The notes beneath the pieces were generated by a model. That model had not been told where the DNA came from and did no database searches. It saw only the letters and a list, made by a program, of their open reading frames with translations. From contig JAFDBA010000075.1 in assembly GCA_019313505.1 (NCBI GenBank), positions 1 through 9,754 on the forward strand: DNA of 9,754 nt, read 5' to 3'. Each line of letters starts with the position of its first letter. The first letter of the stretch is position 1. The DNA comes from Deltaproteobacteria bacterium (GTDB lineage Bacteria > Desulfobacterota > Desulfobacteria > Desulfobacterales > UBA11574). A program made the position numbers and the translations under genes. Positions 1 to 5,974 of this stretch are shown here, piece after piece.

Positions 1-1
1 C

Positions 2-886
2 CTTGAAAAACACGGGGCCATGGAATATACCACGGTTGTTGCCGCCTGTGCCAGCGACCCGGCGACATTGCAGTATATCGCTCCTTATGCGGGATGCGCC
101 ATGGGGGAATATTTTCGGGACAATAAGATGCATGCGCTCATAATCTATGATGACCTTTCAAAACAGGCGGCGTCATATCGCCAGGTTTCACTTCTATTAA
201 GACGTCCACCAGGTCGTGAAGCCTACCCGGGTGATATTTTTTATAATCACTCCCGCCTGCTGGAACGATCCTCCAAGCTCAACGATGAACTGGGTGCCGG
301 TTCTCTCACAGCGCTTCCGATTATTGAAACCCAGGCTGGTGATGTTTCAGCATATATTCCGACAAATGTTATTTCCATCACCGACGGGCAGATCTTTCTT
401 GAGCCCAGTCTGTTCTTTGCGGGTGTCAGGCCTGCAATCAATGTTGGACTTTCTGTGTCTCGCGTTGGAGGCGCGGCTCAGGTCAAAGCCATGAAACAGG
501 TGGCCGGTACACTGCGGCTTGATCTGGCCCAGTTCCGTGAGCTTGAAGCATTTGCCGCTTTTGGAAGCGATCTGGACAAGGCGACTCAGGCACAGCTTGC
601 CCGTGGAGAAAGACTCGTTGAGATTTTGAAGCAGCCCCAGTTTCAACCGCTCTCGGTTGAAAGACAGGTGACAATACTCTATGCAGGAACAAAAGGTTTT
701 CTCGACAAATATCCTGTTAATGTTTTAGGGAAATATGAGGCCGGGCTGTACCCTTTTATTGAAGACAGATATCCTCAGATTTTTACTGAAATTGCGGAGA
801 AACAAGAGATATCAGATGACCTTGACAAAGTTATGACCGAGGCCTTGAACGCTTATGACGAGGAGTTCAAGGATACAATCAAATAA
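2..886 (+). CDS. atpA: ATP synthase F1 subunit alpha, C-terminal part (5' truncated by window)
   Basis: The reading frame is open from the window edge, starting with residues LEKHGA ahead of the first internal ATG at position 20, so that ATG is not the true start. The 294 visible residues correspond to the C-terminal ~60% of the usual ~500-residue alpha subunit; the Walker A loop lies upstream, outside the window. Visible landmarks are the Walker B-like strand ALIIYDDLSKQ, the RRPPGREAYPGD segment, ETQAGDVSAYIPTNVISITDGQ, and SVSRVGGAAQ. The last contains the arginine finger (codon 461-463) that in this family reaches into the catalytic site on the neighbouring beta subunit. Alpha forms the alpha3beta3 hexamer of F1, on the cytoplasmic face of the membrane, and binds nucleotide non-catalytically. 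The gene is first in the run atpA-atpG-atpD-atpC, the standard order, and its frame is intact to the TAA. Identity is secure. Confidence 0.97.
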   Translation, partial: LEKHGAMEYTTVVAACASDPATLQYIAPYAGCAMGEYFRDNKMHALIIYDDLSKQAASYRQVSLLLRRPPGREAYPGDIFYNHSRLLERSSKLNDELGAGSLTALPIIETQAGDVSAYIPTNVISITDGQIFLEPSLFFAGVRPAINVGLSVSRVGGAAQVKAMKQVAGTLRLDLAQFRELEAFAAFGSDLDKATQAQLARGERLVEILKQPQFQPLSVERQVTILYAGTKGFLDKYPVNVLGKYEAGLYPFIEDRYPQIFTEIAEKQEISDDLDKVMTEALNAYDEEFKDTIK

Positions 887-940
887 GTTATTTGTTGATT
901 TGTATAATTAGGTAATCGAAACGAAAACAACAAATAACTT
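885..940. repeat. AT-rich inverted repeat in the atpA-atpG spacer
   Basis: AAGTTATTTGTTG (885-897) is the exact reverse complement of CAACAAATAACTT (928-940), giving a perfect 13-bp stem with a 30-nt loop. The left arm starts inside the atpA stop codon. There is no U-tract after it, so it does not look like a terminator. The core AACAAATAAC recurs in the atpG-atpD spacer, which suggests a dispersed palindromic repeat or an mRNA-processing or stability hairpin between cistrons. The function is inferred. Confidence 0.7.
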
Positions 941-960
941 TAATATAAAGGCTGATTTGT

Positions 961-1851
961 ATGGCAACGTTAAAAGAGGTCAAAACAAAAATAGGTGCGG
1001 TAAAGAAGACAAAGCAAATCACAAGAGCCATGAACATGGTGGCTGCTTCCAGATTGCGTGGCGCACAGACCAATATGGATGGCTTTCGACCCTATGCTGA
1101 AAAGTTTGCCGAAGTTCTTGGGGGGCTTTCAGGAAGAGCGGGAGAGGAAGCCAACCCTCTTCTTTTGCCGCATGAGGAAGTCGTAAAAAAACATATTATT
1201 TTGTGTACGTCGGATCGGGGTTTGTGCGGCGGTTTCAATGCACACCTTATTTCCAAAGCCGATTCATTTATAAAAGAAACTGGAGAGGATATAGAGTTTT
1301 CTTTTACAAACTTTGGCAAAAAGGGACGGGATCGGTGCCGTAAAAGTCAAATTCCTATCATAAGCGAGCATATCGGGGTCATTGGGACTGTAATCAAGTT
1401 CAATATTGCTTCCACAGTTGGCAAAGGCTTGATAGACGGATTTCTTAATGGAGAATATGACGAAGTCTATGTCGTTTATTCAGAGTTCATCAGCATGGGT
1501 CGACAGGTCCCGACAATAAAACAGTTGCTTCCCATACCGCCATTGGAAATTGATGAAGATGAGACCGAAGACCAGGACAAGCAGTATCTGGCGGAGCATA
1601 TTTGTGAGCCATCTCCTGATGAACTTCTGGGTGAGTTACTGCCAATGAGCGTATATGTGCAATTATACAGTGCGTTACTGGAGACATCCACCAGTGAACA
1701 TGCTGCACGGATGATGGCAATGGACAACGCGTCCACTGCCTGTGACGATATGATAGACAATCTTACTCTGGCATACAACAAGGCTCGGCAGGCATCCATT
1801 ACCGCTGAGTTGATGGATATCGTTGGCGGTGCCGAGGCCATTAAAGGGTAA
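961..1851 (+). CDS. atpG: ATP synthase F1 subunit gamma
   Basis: This encodes the central rotor shaft of F1, which turns inside the alpha3beta3 hexamer and couples proton flow through F0 to ATP synthesis. The 296-residue product matches the family's usual 285-295. The N-terminal helix (residues 1-35, with TKQITRAMNMVAASRLRGAQ) and the C-terminal helix ending in TAELMDIVGGAEAIKG form the conserved coiled-coil shaft. The middle globular part holds the typical CTSDRGLCGGFN (82-93) and EPSPDELLGELLP (216-228). SEHAARMMAMDNAS near 245-258 is a family signature. An acidic stretch, DEDETEDQDK (198-207), lies where the family varies in length. The start at 961 follows a modest Shine-Dalgarno AAAGG (947-951, 9 nt spacing), and the N-terminus aligns with known gammas. 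The gene lies between atpA and atpD and is presumably co-transcribed with them. Confidence 0.98.
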   Translation: MATLKEVKTKIGAVKKTKQITRAMNMVAASRLRGAQTNMDGFRPYAEKFAEVLGGLSGRAGEEANPLLLPHEEVVKKHIILCTSDRGLCGGFNAHLISKADSFIKETGEDIEFSFTNFGKKGRDRCRKSQIPIISEHIGVIGTVIKFNIASTVGKGLIDGFLNGEYDEVYVVYSEFISMGRQVPTIKQLLPIPPLEIDEDETEDQDKQYLAEHICEPSPDELLGELLPMSVYVQLYSALLETSTSEHAARMMAMDNASTACDDMIDNLTLAYNKARQASITAELMDIVGGAEAIKG

Positions 1852-1863
1852 ACCTGGGAAATA

Positions 1864-1905
1864 GTTAATCGTTGTTTGTTGATCGATTAACAAATAACAA
1901 ATAAC
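1864..1905. repeat. Compound inverted/direct repeat in the atpG-atpD spacer
   Basis: GTTAATCG (1864-1871) and CGATTAAC (1884-1891) form a perfect 8-bp inverted repeat. AACAAATAAC occurs twice in overlapping tandem (1889-1898 and 1896-1905). Either copy can instead pair with GTTGTTTGTT (1871-1880) using one G-U pair, so two alternative hairpins are possible. The same 10-mer lies in the atpA-atpG spacer at 929-938. The repeat ends just before the Shine-Dalgarno GGAGG of atpD (1912-1916) and could influence mRNA processing or atpD translation; that role is inference. Confidence 0.6.
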
Positions 1906-1923
1906 AGATTTGGAGGTCTATAG

Positions 1924-3336
1924 ATGGGAGAAAATATAGGTAAAATTATACAGGTTATGGGGCCTGTGGTTGATGTGGAGTTTGAACAGGGTAAACTGCC
2001 TACGATTCTTACTTCACTTCTGATTAGCAATCCAGCCATCAGCGATGAGGCTGATAATCTTGTTGTTGAGGTTGCGCAGCACCTGGGCGATAATATTGTT
2101 CGTACGATTGCAATGGATATAAGCGACGGTCTTGTCAGGGGGATGCCGGTTAAGGATACTGGAAAACCGATTATGATGCCTGTGGGTGAAGCCGGACTTG
2201 GACGGATTCTTAATGTGGTTGGAAGACCGGTGGATGGTTTGGGACCGGTTAGCCAGGAAAAGATGCTGCCCATACATCGTCATGCCCCAAAATTTACGGA
2301 ACAGGATACATCGGTTCGTGTTCTCGAGACCGGTGTTAAGGTTATCGATCTGCTGGTACCATTCCCTAGAGGGGGTAAAATGGGGATGTTCGGGGGTGCC
2401 GGTGTGGGAAAAACCGTTATTATGATGGAAATGGTACACAATATCGCCATGGAGCACGGCGGCATTTCCGTTTTTGCAGGTGTTGGCGAACGGACTCGTG
2501 AGGGGAATGATCTTTACTATGAAATGAAAGATTCCGGAGTTCTACCCAAGGCTGCCCTGATATACGGACAGATGACAGAACCTCCGGGAGCAAGGGCTCG
2601 AGTTGCTCTTTCAGCTCTTACCGCCGCGGAATATTTTCGGGATGAAGAGGGCCAGGATGTTCTTATTTTCATCGACAATATATTCCGATTTACCCAGGCC
2701 GGTTCCGAGGTTTCAGCGCTTTTGGGACGAATGCCTTCGGCGGTTGGGTATCAACCGACTCTGGCTGTTGACCTGGGGGAACTCCAGGAACGGATCACAT
2801 CAACAGACAAGGGCTCAATTACAGCAGTCCAGTGTGTGTATGTGCCGGCAGATGACTTGACTGATCCGGCTCCTGCCACAACATTTGCACATCTTGACGG
2901 TACGGTTGTTCTTTCACGGCAACTGGTGGAACTCGGGATATATCCTTCGGTGGATCCCCTTGATTCAACGTCCAGAATTCTCGATGCGGCTTATATCGGC
3001 GATGAGCATTACCAGACTTCCCGTCAGGTTCAGCAAATCCTCCAAAAATATAAAGAACTTCAGGATATTATCGCGATACTGGGAATAGATGAGTTGTCTG
3101 ATGAAGATAAAATTACGGTGGGACGGGCACGGAAAATTCAGCGCTTTTTGTCCCAGCCTTTCCATGTTGCTGAAGTGTTTACCAATGTTCCAGGGTCTTA
3201 TGTAAAGATCGAAGATACTGTGAAAGGCTTTAAGGAAATAGTTGAAGGTAAACACGATGATATTCCTGAGCAGGCCTTCTACATGGTGGGGGGCATTGAT
3301 GAAGTCCTAGAAAAAGCCGAAAAGATGGCCGAATAA
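1924..3336 (+). CDS. atpD: ATP synthase F1 subunit beta (catalytic)
   Basis: This is the catalytic subunit of F1, where ADP and phosphate are joined to ATP. The 470-residue product is the family's usual length. The N-terminal beta-barrel (about 1-80) is followed by the nucleotide-binding domain with P-loop GGAGVGKT (157-164, K163), catalytic glutamate in GVGERTREGNDLY (E189) and Walker B VLIFIDNIFRFTQAG with D251. YVPADDLTDPAPATTFAHLD (307-324) and GIYPSVDPLDSTSR (338-351) are further signatures. The C-terminal helical domain carries the lever loop that touches gamma and epsilon. It reads DELSDED (389-395) where many species have DELSEED, a conservative D/E exchange that keeps the acidic character. 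The start at 1924 has a strong Shine-Dalgarno GGAGG 7 nt upstream. The neighbours are atpG upstream and atpC 22 nt downstream. Confidence 0.99.
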   Translation: MGENIGKIIQVMGPVVDVEFEQGKLPTILTSLLISNPAISDEADNLVVEVAQHLGDNIVRTIAMDISDGLVRGMPVKDTGKPIMMPVGEAGLGRILNVVGRPVDGLGPVSQEKMLPIHRHAPKFTEQDTSVRVLETGVKVIDLLVPFPRGGKMGMFGGAGVGKTVIMMEMVHNIAMEHGGISVFAGVGERTREGNDLYYEMKDSGVLPKAALIYGQMTEPPGARARVALSALTAAEYFRDEEGQDVLIFIDNIFRFTQAGSEVSALLGRMPSAVGYQPTLAVDLGELQERITSTDKGSITAVQCVYVPADDLTDPAPATTFAHLDGTVVLSRQLVELGIYPSVDPLDSTSRILDAAYIGDEHYQTSRQVQQILQKYKELQDIIAILGIDELSDEDKITVGRARKIQRFLSQPFHVAEVFTNVPGSYVKIEDTVKGFKEIVEGKHDDIPEQAFYMVGGIDEVLEKAEKMAE

Positions 3337-3358
3337 ATATAGTTATGAGGGCAAACGG

Positions 3359-3769
3359 ATGGCTGGAAATATTACATTAGAAGTGGTTACCCCTGAAAAA
3401 GTGGTTGTTAGCGAAGAAGTCCAAATTGCGGTGGCTCCCGGAAGTCTTGGTGAGTTCGGCGTACTTGTGGGCCATACCACTTTTTTGACGACCCTAAAAA
3501 CAGGCACGATACATTATACAGGTGCAGATGGGGAGCAAAAATATATTTTTGCCAGCGGTGGATTTGCTGAGGCCCTTCCTGATAAGCTTACGGTGTTGGC
3601 AGAATCGGCTGAAAGGAGGCGTGATGTTGATACCGGACGTGCACAGGCTGCAATGGAACGAGCCCAGAAACGTTTGGAAAAAGAAGATGAGGATATCGAT
3701 TTCACAAGAGCCAAGGCAGCTCTGGAAAGAGCCGTTCACCGAATAAGACTTGCTGAAACAAGGCAATAG
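3359..3769 (+). CDS. atpC: ATP synthase F1 subunit epsilon
   Basis: Epsilon sits at the foot of the gamma shaft, links it to the c-ring, and in bacteria can inhibit ATP hydrolysis through its C-terminal helices. The 136 residues contain both expected parts: an N-terminal beta-sandwich (about 1-85, with TPEKVV, APGSLGEFGVLVGHT and FASGGFAE) and a C-terminal helical hairpin (about 88-136, rich in Ala, Arg and Glu, e.g. RAQAAMERAQKRLEKEDED). The inhibitory two-helix domain is therefore complete. The start at 3359 has GAGGG at 3347-3351 as ribosome binding site. It is the last gene of the ATPase operon and is followed by a strong terminator. Confidence 0.97.
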   Translation: MAGNITLEVVTPEKVVVSEEVQIAVAPGSLGEFGVLVGHTTFLTTLKTGTIHYTGADGEQKYIFASGGFAEALPDKLTVLAESAERRRDVDTGRAQAAMERAQKRLEKEDEDIDFTRAKAALERAVHRIRLAETRQ

Positions 3770-3805
3770 TATAAATTACCGTTAATTTTTGAGTTTATAT
3801 AATGA

Positions 3806-3841
3806 GGGTAGGCCAATAATTTGGTTTACCCTTTTTGTTTT
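3806..3841 (+). terminator. Rho-independent terminator ending the atp operon
   Basis: An 11-bp stem, GGGTAGGCCAA (3806-3816) with TTGGTTTACCC (3821-3831), closes on the tetraloop TAAT; two of the pairs are G-U. It is followed immediately by TTTTTGTTTT (3832-3841). It lies 37 nt past the atpC stop codon, so transcription of the ATPase genes should largely end here and glmU should need its own start or read-through. The T-run extends into TTTGTTTTAAAACAAA, so some activity on the other strand is possible. Confidence 0.93.
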
Positions 3842-3919
3842 AAAACAAAGGATTCACTGCTCCTGGTTTAGAATATAAAAAAGAGATTGTTTTGAGATGG
3901 GTGAAAAAAGGAAAATATT

Positions 3920-4672
3920 ATGGGGAAACCAGCTATTATAATACTTGCTGCCGGAATGGGCAAACGTATGAAATCCGGCAGAGCAAAAGTATTGCACGAG
4001 ATATCAGGCAAACCCATGATTATGTATATTGTGGAAATGGCCGAAAAGGTTGCTGGAAATGATGTGGTTCTAGTTATTGGCAACCAAGCTGATAAAGTCC
4101 GAAAAGTGGTATCAGAAAACGCCCATGTCATTTTTGCCTTACAAAAAGATCAACTTGGGACAGGTCATGCTGTTTCCTGTGCGCTTCCTTATCTACCTGA
4201 TCATACTAAAGAAGTGATTATTTTGTGTGGTGATGTGCCCCTTCTAACTTTTGAAACCGTTATGAGGCTTTTAAAAGACCATATTATGGCTAAACGAGAC
4301 ATATCACTTTTAGCCGTAACAATTGACAATCCCAAAGGCTACGGAAGGGTTCTGTTTGATGAAAACAGGAATGTATCAGGGATAGTAGAAGAAGTGGATG
4401 CATCGGCTAAACAAAAGAGGATAAAAACGATCAACACCGGCATATATTGCGTGAAAAAGGAAATTTTATTTGATTTATTAACAAAAATTAAATCCGATAA
4501 TGTACAAGGCGAGTTTTATCTAACGGATATTGTCGAATTAGGATATAGGGAAGGGAAGGTTGTGGGGGTGCTTGTCGGTGACGATAGCAAAGAGACTGTT
4601 GGGGTTAATAGCATGCATGACCTTATGGCGGTTGAAAACATTCTGCATAGCAGGTTAAGGAATAAATCTTGA
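3920..4672 (+). CDS. glmU: GlmU-type nucleotidyltransferase, pyrophosphorylase domain only
   Basis: The product (250 residues) matches the N-terminal half of GlmU, the enzyme that joins UTP and GlcNAc-1-phosphate to UDP-GlcNAc for peptidoglycan and lipopolysaccharide. The signature LAAGMGKRMKSGRAKVLHEISGKPM starts at residue 9; the usual Pro before KVLH is Ala here, but the lysine (K23) is kept. Other expected active-site positions are present: Q75, G80-T81 in LGTGHA, D105 in CGDVPLL, GYGRV (140-144), E157 in IVEEVD, N172 in INTGIY and N230 in GVNSMHD. Bifunctional GlmU has ~450 residues; this one stops just after the linker helix, and no left-handed beta-helix acetyltransferase follows in any frame. 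AAAGG about 8-9 nt upstream of ATG 3920 is the ribosome binding site. It lies behind the atp terminator; TATAAA at 3874-3879 with TTCACT (15 nt spacing) is a weak promoter candidate. Acetylation would have to be done elsewhere, or the true sugar substrate may differ. Confidence 0.85.
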   Translation: MGKPAIIILAAGMGKRMKSGRAKVLHEISGKPMIMYIVEMAEKVAGNDVVLVIGNQADKVRKVVSENAHVIFALQKDQLGTGHAVSCALPYLPDHTKEVIILCGDVPLLTFETVMRLLKDHIMAKRDISLLAVTIDNPKGYGRVLFDENRNVSGIVEEVDASAKQKRIKTINTGIYCVKKEILFDLLTKIKSDNVQGEFYLTDIVELGYREGKVVGVLVGDDSKETVGVNSMHDLMAVENILHSRLRNKS

Positions 4673-4698
4673 CTTTTGGTAATAAAAAAGATTATATT
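4669..4698 (+). promoter_or_regulatory. Sigma70-type promoter for zapB-zapA
   Basis: TTGACT (4669-4674) and TATATT (4693-4698), five of six consensus bases each, are separated by 18 bp. The -35 box overlaps the TGA stop of the upstream glmU-like gene. A start near 4705 would leave a short leader before the zapB ribosome binding site GAGGTG (4714-4719). Confidence 0.65.
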
Positions 4699-4724
4699 AG
4701 ACAAACAGATCATGAGGTGTAAGA

Positions 4725-4967
4725 TTGGATAACGAATTTATTTTAAGACAATTTGAAGAAATTGAAAAAAAAGTTGAAAAAGTAATCGATGTTTATAAAT
4801 CACTTGAGGCGACAAACCTAAAGTTTAAAAATAAAATTAAGGGGTTGGAGGAAGAGCTTCAAGGTAAGGTTGATGCTGAAACCAATTACACGCAAGAAAA
4901 GGCTTTGATCCGGTCAAAGATTGATAGTCTTTTGGTCAGGCTAGAGGATATTATAGAAGTTGAATAG
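4725..4967 (+). CDS. zapB: Cell division protein ZapB-like coiled coil
   Basis: This small 80-residue cytoplasmic protein is predicted to be almost entirely alpha-helical coiled coil: it is rich in Glu, Lys and Leu with heptad spacing and has no Pro or Trp. The start (FEEIEKKVEKVIDVYKSLE) and end (IDSLLVRLEDI) resemble the ends of E. coli ZapB (81 residues), whose tail is LLGRMEEV-like. ZapB bundles at midcell and stabilises the FtsZ ring through ZapA, encoded next. The only workable start is TTG 4725, 5 nt after GAGGTG (4714-4719); no ATG or GTG is available in frame. Coiled coils give weak sequence evidence, so the assignment rests largely on the zapA neighbour and length. Confidence 0.8.
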   Translation: MDNEFILRQFEEIEKKVEKVIDVYKSLEATNLKFKNKIKGLEEELQGKVDAETNYTQEKALIRSKIDSLLVRLEDIIEVE

Positions 4968-5010
4968 CGGCCAAAAGAGATGATCTTAGGAAGGTTGAAG
5001 AACTTATTCA

Positions 5011-5304
5011 TTGGAACAACTTGTAACAATAGAACTTTTTGGGCAGCCTTATACATTTAAAACAGAATCAGACATAGCGTATGCTAAAGAGGTTGCTGAT
5101 TACCTTGTCAAAGAAGTGGCCAGGTTTGAAACTCAACATTCGAGTAAATCATCTGATAATAAATTTGTAACTTTGTTTTTAGCTGCACTTAATATTGCCA
5201 ATGAAAATATTGAGCTAAAAAAAAAACATTCGGACTTGTTGAGAGATATTTCTAAACAATCAGCGAACTTGATACGTGCATTGGATGTTGCGGTAAATGA
5301 ATAA
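5011..5304 (+). CDS. zapA: Cell division protein ZapA
   Basis: ZapA binds FtsZ and cross-links protofilaments at the division site. The 97-residue product shows the family plan: a short N-terminal beta part with VTIELFGQPYTFKTE, then a helix, then the conserved FLAALNIANENIELKKKHSDLL leading into a C-terminal coiled coil (about 60-97). An in-frame TGA at 4996-4998 and the lack of ATG or GTG leave TTG 5011 as the only plausible start. The ribosome binding site is weak: AGGAAGG at 4988-4994 lies 16 nt away, while GAAG at 4997-5000 is nearer. The gene follows zapB by 43 nt and precedes 6S RNA, an arrangement (zapA then ssrS) known across proteobacteria. Confidence 0.93.
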   Translation: MEQLVTIELFGQPYTFKTESDIAYAKEVADYLVKEVARFETQHSSKSSDNKFVTLFLAALNIANENIELKKKHSDLLRDISKQSANLIRALDVAVNE

Positions 5305-5378
5305 AGGTTTTTAACAAGTTGATACCACTAATATGTGATAAGTTGTTTTTCCCGCTCCTTCCTTAATGCCCGTATTTG

Positions 5379-5440
5379 TCAAGGGATCCAGGCAGTTTAT
5401 GTTATCCTCCTGGAGTGAAATGCGACCTTGATGTTTTTTT
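5379..5440 (+). terminator. Possible terminator-like hairpin between zapA and 6S RNA
   Basis: Two nested perfect 6-bp stems, TCAAGG/CCTTGA (5379-5384 with 5426-5431) and TCCAGG/CCTGGA (5387-5392 with 5409-5414), are followed by seven T (5434-5440). The internal loop is lopsided (2 against 11 nt), which makes it weak as an intrinsic terminator. It could also shape the 5' side of a longer 6S precursor. Confidence 0.3.
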
Positions 5441-5455
5441 AAATCAGGCTTTTGA

Positions 5456-5629
5456 CCCCTGCCGTGTTTGTGATTGGAAGATGTTCTTTGACCCAACATT
5501 TATTGAAAGGGAGCCTTCCCTGATTTTGGTGCGCATGTTCTGCTTGTACAGAAAAGCCTAAAGAAATTAAAAGGTGCCCACTTTATATTACTGGTTCAAA
5601 GACCTCCCAACACGGCATTGTGGCAGGGG
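5456..5629 (+). ncRNA. ssrS: 6S RNA
   Basis: 6S RNA mimics an open promoter and binds sigma70 RNA polymerase, damping housekeeping transcription in stationary phase. About 174 nt are closed by CCCCTGCC (5456-5463) paired with GGCAGGGG (5622-5629), continued by GTGTT with AACAC (5464-5468 with 5609-5613). Inside lie hairpins ATGTT/AACAT (5481-5499), AGGGA/TCCCT (5508-5521) and TTCTG/CAGAA (5538-5553). The stretch GCGCATGTTC...CAGAAAAGCCTAAAG (5531-5563) lines up with the conserved E. coli segment GAGCATGCTCGG...CCGAGAAGCCTTAAA, and GGTTCAAAGACC (5593-5604) with its GGTTCAAGGGTT. The position right after zapA is the classic one for ssrS. The exact ends are approximate. A promoter is not obvious: TTAAAT at 5439-5444 is a possible -10, or the RNA may be processed from the zap transcript. 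Confidence 0.92.
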
Positions 5630-5631
5630 TA

Positions 5632-5728
5632 CTGCTTAATTCAGATCAAAGAATAGTTATTAATCTGATGCGGCAGGAAGTGTCTGTACAAATCTATTGG
5701 ATCATTAAGATCATACAGATATAAGCAG
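5632..5728 (+). other. Nested inverted repeats, possible three-way-junction RNA
   Basis: An outer 7-bp stem CTGCTTA/TAAGCAG (5632-5638 with 5722-5728) encloses two perfect 6-bp hairpins: TCAGAT/ATCTGA (5641-5646 with 5663-5668) and TCTGTA/TACAGA (5683-5688 with 5714-5719). It starts two nucleotides after the 6S closing stem and is followed by CTTTTC, a poor U-tract. It could form the 3' end or processing region of the 6S transcript, or be coincidence. Confidence 0.3.
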
Positions 5729-5772
5729 CTTTTCAGCCACCTTACCTTTTTTCTCCTAAATTTCTCATTCAT
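5641..5772 (-). CDS. Speculative small ORF, 43 residues, unknown
   Basis: On the reverse strand an ATG at 5772 opens 43 codons ending in TGA at 5641-5643, preceded 5 nt upstream by a good Shine-Dalgarno (GAGGA in ATGAGGAAGATT). An alternative in-frame ATG at 5784 would add four residues. The product would begin MNEKFRRKKVRWLKSCLYLY and so is basic at the N-terminus, with no evident membrane segment or known motif. I do not recognise it. It overlaps the nested inverted repeats, lies in an otherwise gene-free gap, and runs against all other genes here. It may be a remnant or chance; the ribosome binding site is the main argument for it. Confidence 0.2.
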   Translation of the reverse strand: MNEKFRRKKVRWLKSCLYLYDLNDPIDLYRHFLPHQINNYSLI

Positions 5773-5974
5773 AATCTTCCTCATAATAAAAGTTTTCGTA
5801 ATAGTTCAGCCACTAAGTACATGTATTTATAAATATGGTGACGTATTTATAACTTGGTTTATTTATTCTGTGTATGCAAACTTCAAACTTTTGGACTTCA
5901 GTTTATATGGGATAGTTGTACTGACAAAAATACATCATCGAAATTACGAATTAGAGCACTAAGCCACGAAACTT
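5729..5974. other. Non-coding AT-rich gap with short repeats
   Basis: No convincing gene was seen. TTCAGCCAC occurs at 5732-5740 and again at 5805-5813. GTATTTATAA occurs at 5823-5832 and 5843-5852, exactly 20 bp apart, and the first copy lies within the perfect palindrome TATTTATAAATA (5824-5835). CACTAAG occurs at 5811-5817 and again at 5959-5965, the second within GCACTAAGCCACGAAAC, which resembles a dispersed intergenic repeat of sulfate-reducer genomes; that resemblance is from memory. Confidence 0.4.

Noticed and set aside
1476..2457. Long reverse-strand open frames across atpG and atpD
   Set aside because: They lie fully opposite strongly conserved genes, have no family resemblance or proper ribosome binding sites, and are the usual shadow frames.
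4600..4725. Frameshift hiding a GlmU C-terminal domain
   Set aside because: No hexapeptide-repeat (left-handed beta-helix) coding appears in any frame after 4672; a promoter and zapB follow at once.
5308..5350. Hairpin AACAA...TTGTT followed by TTTTT just after zapA
   Set aside because: The stem needs several mismatches and a three-base bulge, so it is too weak to call a terminator.
5311..5561. Small open frames on both strands around 5311-5561
   Set aside because: They overlap the 6S RNA, and their products look like translations of structured RNA with no recognisable domain.
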